A model generated the notes under the pieces. It was not told where the DNA came from. It did no database searches and saw nothing but the letters and a program-made list of their open reading frames with translations. A DNA stretch of 64,000 bases. It comes from Gnetum montanum. Its lineage: Eukaryota > Streptophyta > Gnetopsida > Gnetales > Gnetaceae. Position numbers and translations under genes: made by a program. Location: assembly GCA_015680685.1 (NCBI GenBank), contig MNCI01008572.1, positions 97,951 through 161,950 on the forward strand, written 5' to 3'. This document shows positions 46,546 to 57,850 of this stretch, in pieces; position 1 is the stretch's first letter; every line of letters starts with the position of its first letter.

Positions 46546-48122
46546 AAGGCCCAGACGGCAGCAAGCTTCTGTGGGCATGAAAACATAGAACAGTGGTCTG
46601 CTTCTTCAATCTCGTAAACCTTTTCTGGTGATCAGGCAGTATTATCTTGCCATCCTTTCATAAAACATACACTCTCTTCACGCTTTCATACCTCTACGTC
46701 GGTATCAATTTCTCTTTGATATATGGACACTTCCTCTGCAGAGTGCTTGCCAAGACCAAATCCTGGAAACACAAGCAAATAATTTATTTTTTCATGCATA
46801 TCATATCCCAGAACATTTTCGTCAACCCCATGACTTGAAATATTTTGCAGTAACTCCTAGATTAGATTTCTAGCTAAATCACAAAATTTTGGGTTTAAAA
46901 TTAGTTATCTCAGCTGGCTTAGATTTTTAGATGCACAGTTTCTAATGTGATGTTACTGAAATGGTTCACATTACTGAAATGGTTCTTTATTACATCCTTA
47001 GACCTGTAGTAATAAGGAAATAAACATAGCATGCATAGCAAATACTTTGTTAATAAAGTTATCAAATTTGTTTGGTGCTACATTAAATAAGTCTTTGTCA
47101 ATAAAGTTATCAAATTTCTTTGGTGATACATCAAAAAAGTCTTTTAAGCTTCTAGTTGTTAAGCACCAAATATGTCTTTTAAGCTTATAGTTGTTGTTAA
47201 GCACCAAATATGTATGTTAAGATTATAGTTGTAATTTGCTATTTGTGGAGTCAATGCTCACAACATTGTAGATACCTGATATGTCTTGCCCCGCTAATTT
47301 GAGATCTTAGATGAAGGAATATAAGGACACATAAATAAGCAGCTTTCATGTTCATGCCTCCTCTAATGTAATAAAAAAAGCTAAGAGTATTAGAGAGATA
47401 AGGCATCCCAAATTGGGAACATGTAAAAAGAAAACATTTCAGATCTAAGCAACTCATTTCACTGACATTTTTCCCAAAAATTCAACATAGGAAACAAAAT
47501 TTTGATAATTGCATTGCGAGTTACTTGTGACGGAGTTAAGTTGCACACACGGTTGAGAACAACGGATTTTCCGAACAGAAAGGTCCTGATTTAACAATAA
47601 ATAAAAGGATAGCTCTTCTGCCTATTTCTCATCTTCAAAACTTCCACACGGTGTCTTGCCAATTCCCGTTGATTCTATCACCCACATGATAATTCAAATT
47701 AAATTGTTAAAACCATTATTTGAAATCAGCGCATAACATAACCAGCTGTTAAAACTTAAAATATATCGAAGGCAGTAATAAAGAAATTAATTATTGAAAA
47801 AATAGTGAAGTGAATAGCCAAAGAACCTGTTGCATAGACTGCGGGAAACCATTGCCGTTAAGGGGCATGAGTGCAGTTACAAAAACTGCAGCAGAGATTT
47901 GTGGGGAAATCTCTCCATGCCCAACGTTATATTGAATCCACCCAAGCTGCGTCCTAACAAGACTACCTTCTCATTTTCAGGCAGATTCTCCAAGAGATTC
48001 AGCAGATGTTCTGAATAATTGTGAAGAGTTTTAACTTCATCTGCAGATTTAGGATTGTTTGAAGATGCAGCCATGTCAGGGGGCAGAGACGTTGTGGGGA
48101 GCTTTGAGGAGCAGATCTATGG
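46530..48122 (-). pseudogene. Broken methylesterase (SABP2/MES-type alpha/beta hydrolase)
   Basis: Members hydrolyse methyl esters of salicylate, jasmonate or indole acetate. Exon 2 is 48122-47827 (acceptor TTCTTCAG, donor CAG/GTTCTT): LLKAPHNVSAP, DMAASSNNPKSADEVKTLHN, then VVLLGRSLGGFNITLGMERF with the nucleophile Ser but Arg for the usual His in GHS, and FVTALMPLNG. Two one-base shifts, near 48078 and 47897, break it. Exon 3 starts near 47674 (NWQDTVWKF), is interrupted by about 700 bases of unrelated repeats, and resumes at 46770-46530 with RYESVKRVYVL and EIEEADHCSMFSCPQKL, matching the family's C-terminal GADH...PQ block with the catalytic His. Exon 1 was not found. Confidence 0.65.
47047..47221 (+). 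repeat. Short tandem repeats within the MES pseudogene
   Basis: Two copies of a unit with ATAAAGTTATCAAATTT (47047-47145, about 52-base period), followed by two copies containing GTTAAGCACCAAATATGT (47157-47221). They lie in sequence that splits MES exon 3. Confidence 0.75.
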
Positions 48123-48760
48123 CTGAAGAATCTAAGTACCAAAATGCAAAGTTCAGAAATAACAGAAAAAACTATAGCTGCGACAATTTATCTATAAGTT
48201 TCAATACCTGGAAGCGAGTTCAACATTAAATATTTAATATTAACAGCCTCTCTGCATGGACTTTCCTCAACATGTGGAGGAGATATGTCAAAAGATCACT
48301 GCATTGGAAGCCAAGTTTATTCCTTAGGAAACCAGGCCAAAGTAAATAAAAAAGATAATCAGGTAGAAGAAATTACTAGAAGGAAAAAATTACATAAAAG
48401 TAAAAATCGCTACATTGTAAGTTATGATTGAAGGAGATCCATGTAAGAAATCTAACGTGCATCGAGAGAACCCGATTGCACAAGCGGAAGCATGTAAAAA
48501 ACAGATCTCTTAATCTACAAATGTGCATGAAACAAAAATGCACAAATCAATTTGAAAAAACAGATCGAACTGACCTCCAGTCATTGATGCCATTGATGAA
48601 TGTTCTGGATCTTCTTTCACACGGGCGCTCTGCGGTGATGGTGTATGCAGACTGTAAGCGACTGTGAAAGGGACCTGAACTGCTATACTGCAATTGATTC
48701 CTGGTGCCGTGTTCTCCCATCAAGAAACCGTAAGGCACCGGAACCAGTTACCATTTATTA
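48123..48760. other. Unassigned sequence left of the gap
   Basis: It should hold the 5' part of the methylesterase gene, but no exon 1 motif (HGACHGAW-type) was found. A 63-codon open stretch on the minus strand (48547-48738) has no recognisable domain. Confidence 0.35.
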
Positions 48761-49120
48761 NNNNNNNNNNNNNNNNNNNNNNNNNNNNNNNNNNNNNNNN
48801 NNNNNNNNNNNNNNNNNNNNNNNNNNNNNNNNNNNNNNNNNNNNNNNNNNNNNNNNNNNNNNNNNNNNNNNNNNNNNNNNNNNNNNNNNNNNNNNNNNNN
48901 NNNNNNNNNNNNNNNNNNNNNNNNNNNNNNNNNNNNNNNNNNNNNNNNNNNNNNNNNNNNNNNNNNNNNNNNNNNNNNNNNNNNNNNNNNNNNNNNNNNN
49001 NNNNNNNNNNNNNNNNNNNNNNNNNNNNNNNNNNNNNNNNNNNNNNNNNNNNNNNNNNNNNNNNNNNNNNNNNNNNNNNNNNNNNNNNNNNNNNNNNNNN
49101 NNNNNNNNNNNNNNNNNNNN
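48761..49120. other. Assembly gap, 360 N
   Basis: The gap truncates the 3' end of the copia RNase H on the minus strand. Anything translated across it is meaningless. The 3' LTR of the copia element is either in the gap or absent. Confidence 0.99.
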
Positions 49121-52100
49121 TTATTTTCTTTAATGCGATCCCTTATGGCTAAGTACTTTATGTCGACATGTTTATTTCGACTGACACTCTTATTATTCTT
49201 AGCCATAAAGACAGCAGCTGAATTGTCACAAAATATCTGTAATGGCCTAGATATTGAATCCAGAATTCTAAGCCCTGATATGAAACTCTTTAACCATACA
49301 CCATGTGAAGTAGCCTCAAAACAAGAAACGAACTCTGCCTCCATTGTGGAAGTTGCAACCAAGGTTCGCTTTCCACTCCTCCAGGAGATGGCTCCTCCAG
49401 CTAGCATAAAAACATAACCTGATGTTGATTTCCTGGAATCAACGCAGCCAGCAAAGTCTGAATCGGAGTAGCCAATCACCTCCAAATGGTCAGTTCGTCG
49501 ATACATAAGCATGTAATCCTTTGTACCTTGAAGGTACCTCATGACTTTCTTTGCAGCTTTCCAGTGGTCGATACCTAGATTACTTTGATATCGGCCCAAC
49601 ACCCCCACAGTAAATGCAATGTCAAGTCGTGTGCAGACCTGAGCATACATAAGGCTTCCAACAGCTGAAGCATATGGAATGTTGCTCATGTGACTTTTCT
49701 CTAAATCATTCATAGGGCACTGGTTCAAATTGAACCTGTCACCCTTTACAATGGGTGCAATACTTGGTGAACAATCTTTCATCCGAAACCTCTCTAGAAC
49801 TTTATTAATATAGGTTTCCTGCGATAGACCCAGAATATATCTAGATCTATCCCTATGGATCTTAATGCCAAGGACATAAGATGCCTCACCCATATCCTTC
49901 ATGTCAAAATTCTTAGAGAGAAATTGTTTCACCGCATATAAAAATCCATGATCATTGGTTGCAAGAAGGATATCATCCACATAGAGGACAAGAAAACAGA
50001 TTTTACTCCCACTGACCTTCTGGTATATGCATTGATCCATGATGTTTTCTTCAAAGCCAAATGAAGTGATGACATCATGGAATTTCAAATACCACTGACG
50101 GGAGGCCTGTTTCAAGCCATATATAGACTTCTTAAGCTTGCATACCAATTGCTCACCATCATTAGAGGAGAATCCTTCAGGTTGTTTCATATAAACCTCT
50201 TCCTCTAGATCACCATTAAGGAATGCTGTTTTCACATCCATTTGATGTAGTTCAAAATCAAAGTGAGCTACCAATGCCATGATCACACGAAGGGAGTCCT
50301 TCTTAGATACAGGAGAAAAGGTCTCCATGTAATCTATTCCCTCCTGCTGAGTGAACCCTTTGGCAACAAGTCTAGCCTTATATCTTTCAATGTTGCCCAA
50401 GGAGTCTCTTTTAGTCTTGAAGACCCATTTGGATCCTATGGCTTTAACACCATTGGGCAACTTGACAAGATCCCAGACTCCATTAGTGGACATAGAGTTC
50501 ATCTCATCTTTCATGGCATCATACCATAAGTCGGATTCCTTACAACTCATGGCTTGTGAAAACGTGTCAGGATCATTTTCGGCTCCTATGTTGTAGTCAG
50601 ATTCCTGTAGATACACTATATAGTCACTAGGAATCGCTGATCGCTTTATTCTAGTAGATCGTCTTAATGTTGGTTCATCAGGCTCCTGAGGGGCAAGATG
50701 ATCAACGGGCTGTTCAACAGGAACTGGTATCTGTTGTTCAGCTGGATCTACTATGTCTTGACCAGCAGTTTGTGGAACTTCAACGACTGGTGGATGTACA
50801 TCACGTATTTGTACTGTAGGCGTGTTGTGTACAACAATCAATCGAGTACTTGAAGTAGAGGGTTGAGCATCCGCATGATCAGTCGCTGGAATTTCGTTCC
50901 AGGAATGATGACTCCCACTAATCAAGTCATTCTCAAGAAATTTAGCATTCCTTGATTCCACAAACCTAGTAGTATGTGATGGACAATAAAATCTGTATCC
51001 CTTAGACCGTTCGGCATATCCAACGAAATACCCACTTATGGTCCTAGGGTCTAGCTTCTTCTCTTGTGGATTATAGACTCTTACCTCAGACGGGCATCCC
51101 CAAATGCGTATATGTCGCAAACTCGGTTTCCAACCTTTCCACAATTCAAATGGTGTCTTAGAGACAGCCTTGGTTGGAACTCGGTTTAATATATACACTG
51201 CCGTCTTAAGGGCTTCATTCCACAAAGACTTAGGAAGCTTGGAGCTGCTAAGCATACTCCGCACCATGTCCAATAATGTTCGGTTTCTTCTTTCTGCCAC
51301 ACCATTTTGGTCCGGAGAACCAGGCATAGTGTATTGGGCAACAATCCCATGCTCTTGAAGAAACTTAGCAAAGGGACCAGGTGCTTGTCCATCATCAGTG
51401 TATCTACCATAGTATTCACCACCTCTATCAGACCTCACTATCTTTATTTGCTTACCGCATTGTTTCTCTACTTCAGCCTTAAATACCTTAAAGGCATCTA
51501 AAGCTTCATTTTTGTGATGAAGCAAGTAGAGATACATGTATCGTGAGTAGTCATCAATAAAGGTAATGAAATACCGTTGATCATATGCATCCATATCTGG
51601 ACTACAAATATCCGTATGTATGATTTCTAATATGGCAGAACTCCTCTTGGCACCTTTCTTTGACACATTGGTCTGCTTTCCCTTTATGCAGTTTACACAA
51701 GTGTCAAAGTCAGTAAAATCAAGAGTACTAAGTACTCCATCAGTTACCAAGCGCTTGATTCTCTCAATGGAGATATGGCCTAATCTACGATGCCATAACA
51801 TAGAGGATTCCTCATTCATAACACATCGCTTAATGCCAGCATGAACATGCATAGAAGTGTAAGAAGTGTCGTTTTGTAAATTAAGTTGAAAAAGACCATC
51901 TGTTAATGTACCATTTCCAACTATTTCAGATCTATAAGATAAACTGAACATAGTATCTGAAAAGTTAAAGGAAAATCCCAATGATACAAGCCTTGATACA
52001 GAAATTAAATTCCTTGAAAAACAAGGAATGTAAAATGTCCTTTCCAAATCCAAAACAAAACCACTACTTAAAACTAATTTGCATGTGCCAATCGCTTCCA

Positions 52101-53055
52101 CATGTGAGCGCATCTTGTTGCCCGAATAGATGCATGACTCACTTCCTACTGGCTTCCTTAGGTTTGCTAATCCCTGCAAGGAATTAGTAACATGGATTGT
52201 AGAACCGGAGTCAATCCACCATGTGTTATGACTAACATCAACCATATTAGATTCAAAACAAACAAATGAGGATTGAGTACCTTTCTTTTCAAGCCATCTC
52301 TGATGTTTAAGGCAATCTTTCTTTATGTGCTTACAGAAAAAGCATCTAGATTCCTTCTTGATATCAGCTTGTGGAGGGATTTTTCCGTTCTCTTTAGTGT
52401 TGACTTGTTTTGTATTCTTTCCTTGCATGGCCAGATGCACACTTTCCTTTGCTTCCATGGCAAGTCTACCCTCTTCTTGCACACACATGGTCATCAATTC
52501 ATTAATTGACCATTTGTCCTTATGTGTGTTGTAAGAAATCTTAAAGGGACCATACTGCGGTGGGAGCGTGTTTAGGATGTAGTGCACAAGGAAAGATTTA
52601 GACATCTCAACCTCAAGTGTTTTTAGTTGAGCCGCTATGTCCCTCATGTGCATGATGTGCTCACGCACACCATCAATTCCAGTGAGCTTCATGGATGAGA
52701 ACTTCATTATCAAGGTGCTGGCCAACACTTTGTCTGATGTTTCAAATTGTTCATCAATAGCTTTTAACAAAGCGCGCACATTGTTATATTGTTCCAATGA
52801 TCCACGTTTACCAGCCGAGATCTTGGTTTTTATGAACATTACGCAGAGACGATTAGATCGTTCCCATTTATCATAAAGACCAATATCATCTGGATAGCTG
52901 GTTGCATTAGCCGCAGGTGGTTCATCCTTACGAATAGCATAATCAATGTCCATCCATCCTAAATGAAGGAGAATTCTCTCCTTCCACACCTTGTAATTAT
53001 CACCCGTCAATTCAGGAATGTCACATCTAAAGTCAAAGTAATTTACAGGTTGCAT
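49121..53055 (-). CDS. Ty1-copia polyprotein (TNT1-94-like), open for 1,311 codons
   Basis: One uninterrupted frame from ATG 53055. Gag (UBN2-type) residues 1-230 with LTGDNYKVWKERILLHLGWM; zinc knuckle 238-248 (CFFCKHIKKDC), three residues shorter than the usual Cx2Cx4Hx4C; protease DSGST 282-286; integrase zinc motif H422, H427, C453, C456; integrase core D482, D543, E589; RT about 860-1100 with YVDD 1025-1028; RNase H about 1190-1300 with Asp near 1198, Glu near 1240 and Asp near 1277. It makes all proteins of a copia replication cycle. The C-terminus lies in the N gap. All catalytic residues are present, unlike every neighbour, so this is a young insertion. No LTR or initiator-Met primer site was found on the right side. 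Confidence 0.95.
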
Positions 53056-53320
53056 AGCTGCAAAATAAACATGCTTATGTCACTAATTTGAGGCTATAAA
53101 CTGTAGGACATGTGTACCAATGTAAACATGCAAAAATATGAATCACATGACATAAAATTGCCTGTGGGCTATATTTTAATTCAAACATACTCATATATCC
53201 TTATGATGAAGCTATTAAACTATATTCCTTTTCTTAATCCCTGTGGGCAAATTAAGAAAAATAATTCAATAATCCAACCAAGAAGCAACTTAAGAAAATT
53301 AGTGAAGAAGGTCACATGGA
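53056..53320 (-). other. Leader of the copia element
   Basis: On the minus strand the start codon follows TTTATTTTGCAG/CT, which looks like a 3' splice site. Two CCCACAGG boxes occur upstream (near 53165 and 53245). No LTR pair can be defined, so the 5' LTR is missing, diverged or beyond an intron. Confidence 0.35.
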
Positions 53321-53539
53321 TTTGGTGATATGCAAACTATGCTATAAAGAAAAAGAAAAGAATGAAAAAGCCAATGACCTCCATTTTGTTAAGATAGAAG
53401 AAAATGAAAGTGAAAACTTAGTTCATGAACTGATAGCAATGGTAAATAACATCATTCAAATTGAACTGCAGATGCAGTTTCTTGACTTTGTTCTAAGCCT
53501 AAAAATAATAAACTTAGGTGCATTGTTGTCAAATTTCAT

Positions 53540-56500
53540 AGCATAGATAATAGATCTAAAGTAGAATGGAAAAATGTTTAAAAAGCAAGAGTGGAAGGTC
53601 TTGTAGCATTTTTGGATGCAAGAGGTAATGTAGTAATTACCAAAACTAAATATTCAAAAAACTTTACAAAGAAGATATAAAATATCTTCATTGTTGATTT
53701 TTAAACATTGATAGATTAATAGTAGATAAGGTATTAGTATGACAATAAACTAAAGGCTCTTCAAAAAATTTTATTCCAAATTTTTCTATTTTATCTTGTC
53801 CTTACAAACGAAATGCAGATCATGGAAGACCTTTTAGAGGTTTGGCTTTTGTGATTCCAAATTCTCTTTATAAGTAAATCCAAATAGAAAAGGTAGATAT
53901 GTTTGGTTAAAAATATTATACCAAAAATCTTTTTTAATTTTAGCATTTTGCTACTTTGCAGCTAGATAAGCTACTCTCTATGAACTAGAAGGTTCATCAT
54001 GGGATTTTTCTTTTCAATCCCTTAGGATGGATATTGTTAGTTTTGCGTAAAGAGAAAAAAGTTAGATATGGTGACTTTAATACTAGAAAAGTGCAAAATG
54101 GGTATTGATTCTTCGAAGATGAACAATTTAATCATAGGGGAAAGCATTTCATAGAATGGAGATAAGAACTAGATTTATTACTTTCAAATAACATCAATAA
54201 CTATCCAAAATTAGATGGCTTCATTTTTGTAGTACCACAAGGCAACTTCAATATTGATTTTCTTCTTTTAGCCCAAACAATATTATTAGCATCAAACATT
54301 TTGAAGTAGATGAAAAAATAATTGAATCTTGCTATCATCATTTATACTTCATGTTATTAACAAATACACAGCATATTAGATATTCGAGAAGGCAAAAAAC
54401 ACTTCGGAATAACTACAAAAATGAAGGAGAATTTTCAAAAAAAATCAAAATATTTGGAATCTAGGTGTGAATCTTACAAAAAACTCTAATTATAGCTACC
54501 CTAAATATTTCCAAAGGCTAAAGTATACATAATCAACAATGGTTTGATGAAGAATGTAAGATAGCTAGAATTTTATTGAAGACTCAAAAATCACTAAACT
54601 ATCAAGCCATATAAATATTTGATTTGAACTAAGAATAGGGAATTTGTCAAATAAAGACAAAATGGTTTATTAGAAATGGTAAAGAAAGGTTCCAAATATT
54701 TTTTTTGCATTTATTTCTAAGCAAGTGAAGAACAACCTATACTTTCACTCTCAAAGTGTTGAAAATTTTTATCAATCTTTGTTTCATAGTAATGATAGAA
54801 TAAAATATTCTCATAACAATGGTAATACATTGTTTATATCTTTTAATGACACAATGCAAGGTATAAAAAAAATGGCATAAGGAAAAGCTACTTATGTAAA
54901 TAACATATATGAAGAAATACTTAATTGGGGAGGATCATAAATATGGAATGCCATTTGGAAGAAGTTAAATTTTATTGTGCAAGTGGGGTTAGAAAAAGAA
55001 TGATACATTAATAAAGTAGTTATGCTCTTTAAAAAAGGAGAAAAAAGATATAAATCATTATAAATTAACTATATTCAACAATATTTTTGTCAATCTTTTA
55101 TGCACTCTTCTAGAATCTATGCTTGGAAGATGGGCTAAACAAAATCCAATATATGCAATTTTCCATGCATGATTCCAGTGATATCATGTTACTATAGATC
55201 ATCTCATTATTTTAAAATATCTTGCTAATTAAGTAAAAGGTCCACACAAGAAAACTTTTTTCTGCTTTGTATATTTTTCTAAGGCCTATGATTTTGTCAT
55301 TCAAAGCAAGTTATAAAAGTGTTTAAATAATTTAAAAGTTCCCAACACACCATTATTGATGATTCAAAAATTTTACAAAGAAGTATGCTTTAGTTTATAA
55401 ATGGGCAAGAAAGAATCTTATTTAATAGTTTTGTTGATGTTCAAAAAAGATGTCCTCTTTCTTCTACTTTATTTGGACTTTCTATTGATGGACTTGAAGA
55501 GTGGATGTATAAAATACCAACTCATTTTGCAATTATAATTAATAGTTCTCTTAGACTCTTACTCTATGCTAATGATGTTACCTTAATTTTAAATTAAATG
55601 AAATGATTGCAACAAATGCTTAATACTCTTAATGACTTTTGTTAACATTTAATAATGAAAGTTAATATCCAAAAACAAAATTACAATTTTTGGCACATGT
55701 AATAAGATGTACAAGTTTACTATAGGGCATGAACATGTAGACATAATTTCCTCTTACAAATATTTTGCCTTGGAATACTTATGCAATTATAAATGGGATC
55801 AGTGCATTACTCAAAGAGCTACAAGTGGTATGAAAGCCTTATTTTCTTTAAAAAGCAAATATGTGAATGAATGTATTCTAGCTTGGGATATCTAAAAATA
55901 ACTTTATCATGCCATTGTTCAACTTACTATTTTTTGTATGTGTTATATGGGGTTCTACTCTATCAAATAAATATTGGAAACAAATAGAAGAAATTGAAAA
56001 GCTTTTTTTGCTCAATGAATTTAAAGTGAAGAAACAAACATAATATCATATCATCCTTCTTAAAACAAAGATGATGGTGTTAGAAGTTGAAGCTATTTGT
56101 TAATTTACACTCGTAATCTTTCTAGATCTTCATTGAAAAAACATTCAAAAAAAGTGATGATGGAAATCTATGATAAATTGTGGCTTTATGAGGGAATTCT
56201 ATGGCTTAATAAAGGAATATCAAGAGTACATTTTCTTGAAGGAATACTCATAGGAAATTATATCCTAACCAAGTTCACAATTTGGTAAAACAAGTAATAT
56301 ATCAAAAACTTTGGGAAAATGTAGAATGCAAACAATATTTTTATTTGAATAATATCACAGGAGGTTTTAATTTAAAGGAAAATTATTTATCTAGTGTTAT
56401 TACTTATTAGTTATGATGCACAATTAACATAGCATGAATGAGATCTCATCATTTTTTAGTCAAAATAGGTAGATGACACAAAATTCCTTGTAAAAAACAA

Positions 56501-56560
56501 ATATGTTGACCATGTAATATAAATAGCAATGATAAACAATAAAGTGTCTAGGTGTTGGAG
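53540..56560 (+). mobile_element. LINE (non-LTR retrotransposon), decayed
   Basis: Domains in order on the plus strand: an APE-type endonuclease end (GDFNTRKVQNGY near 54080, then ELDLLLSNNINNYPKLDG), the RT with KVVMLFKKGEKRYKSL, QKRCPLSSTLFGLSIDGLEEW and LLLYANDVTLILN (the usual YADD reads YAND; 55440-55600), a thumb-like region with ISSYKYFALEYLCNYKWDQC (55707-55895), and a C-terminal MRSHHFLVKIGR...C..C zinc-binding stretch (56430-56560). Frequent stops and shifts. No poly-A tail or target duplication was found. The endonuclease start is unclear; 53316-53546 is an open stretch of unknown relation. Confidence 0.7.
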
Positions 56561-56670
56561 ATTTGTGCAATGGAATAAAATCTCTGAGATGCATTGATGA
56601 TAAGAGTTTTAGCCCAAAATTCCTCTAAAAATGTCACTATGAAATAAGCCATGAGTTTTGGAAAGGTTAT

Positions 56671-57585
56671 TGATGAGAGGTCAAGGTACCCCTACGTCCA
56701 ACCATACGAATCACGAAGCATTCACGTGCGATCTAGTCGAATTCCATAGACTCTATAGTGTCTGGTACACTAGTGTTCGAGGAAGTGAACCTTGCCCGAA
56801 TGGTTGTTCGTTGTCTTCCCAATTACACTTGTGATGCACATGGTATGGTTAAGTGTAATCGAGGCATATGATTTTTATTATTTTTTGTTTTATGTTCTTT
56901 GGTGCTTAAAGTAGAGAGATGAGGTAATTTAACAACTAATTTAATCTAACTACCTAATCTCTAGCTAGTGCTAACATAAGCATCCGGTCCCACTTTCTGT
57001 ACACATTCTGAACCCATGTATCCACTACTAGGTTACCAAGCACTACACTACTAGGTGCACCAAGCAATAACGCTATTGGGATTACCAAGCAAATATGTGT
57101 TTATGCTTGAAGTGGTCGTACTTATGTGTTTAATCTATTTAGCTTAATTAATTAATTGATTGCTCAAAGTCTAATTTAGCTTAATTAATGAAAATAATAA
57201 ATGCATAAATAAATCATTAATCTAGTCTAAGTGCCACAAGGTTTGATCAAAAGGATCTTCTTTATTGTCGTACATACTAGTGTGGTTCAGGTACAATAGT
57301 ACTCGAATAAAGATCTGTACACTTTCTAACTCCTACTGTGGGCACTTAGAGAAATATTATAACTTTCAAATGGACAAACTATAAGAGCTTTGCTACTACT
57401 ATGACTTCAATACCCATAAACATGATTGTGAGCTTGTATTTATAGTTTTTGCTATAGGATTGCATTGACAGGGCCCTATAGATGTAGCAAATGCTATGTT
57501 GATGTGACCTCATTGATAGGGCAACACCATGTAAATAAGGCACCATCGATGGGGACATGTCAACATGACACTATGATGCTCATCA
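56671..57585 (-). repeat. 3' LTR of a minus-strand Athila-like element (A5)
   Basis: On the minus strand it starts TGATGAGC at 57585 and ends CTCATCA at 56671, with TATAAATA at 57442-57435 and the family U5 box CGTATGGTTGGACGTAGGGG. It shares the U5 end with A1/A2 but not U3. The sequence right of it, TACCCCCACGACTGA, is the reverse complement of the A1 polypurine tract, which shows that the element body lies to the right. Confidence 0.85.
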
Positions 57586-57850
57586 TACCCCCACGACTGA
57601 ATGAAAACTTGTCCTCAAGTTCCCTTACAAAATTGGAAAGGTATGGGATTATTAACTAACTCTTAACAAAACAAACTGACTTGACAAAATTGAGTGCCCA
57701 AGTATACAAATCAACAAATTACAAAATTGTGGTGTTCATGACATAAAATTGAACACCATGATGTGACTACACAAAAATTGGATAGAACATCCTTTGATGG
57801 CATGAAGATGGTGGATAAGATCAAATAATCCTAGGTGGTGGAGGCTCCTG
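57586..57850 (-). other. Polypurine tract and 3' spacer of A5
   Basis: TCAGTCGTGGGGGTA (57600-57586, minus) is the plus-strand primer site; before it AAGGGAACTTGAGGACAAG matches the corresponding box of A1. The spacer is short compared with the 2 kb of A1/A2. Confidence 0.75.

Noticed and set aside
48645-49152. Open reading frames running through the N gap
   Set aside because: They exist only because N codons are not stops; on the plus strand they are shadows of the copia frame and of unknown sequence.
50263-52876. Several plus-strand open stretches opposite the copia polyprotein
   Set aside because: They are shadows of the minus-strand coding frame and show no domain of their own.
56671-57585. 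Solo LTR interpretation
   Set aside because: The family polypurine tract directly abuts its right edge, so this is the 3' LTR of an element extending to the right, not a solo LTR.
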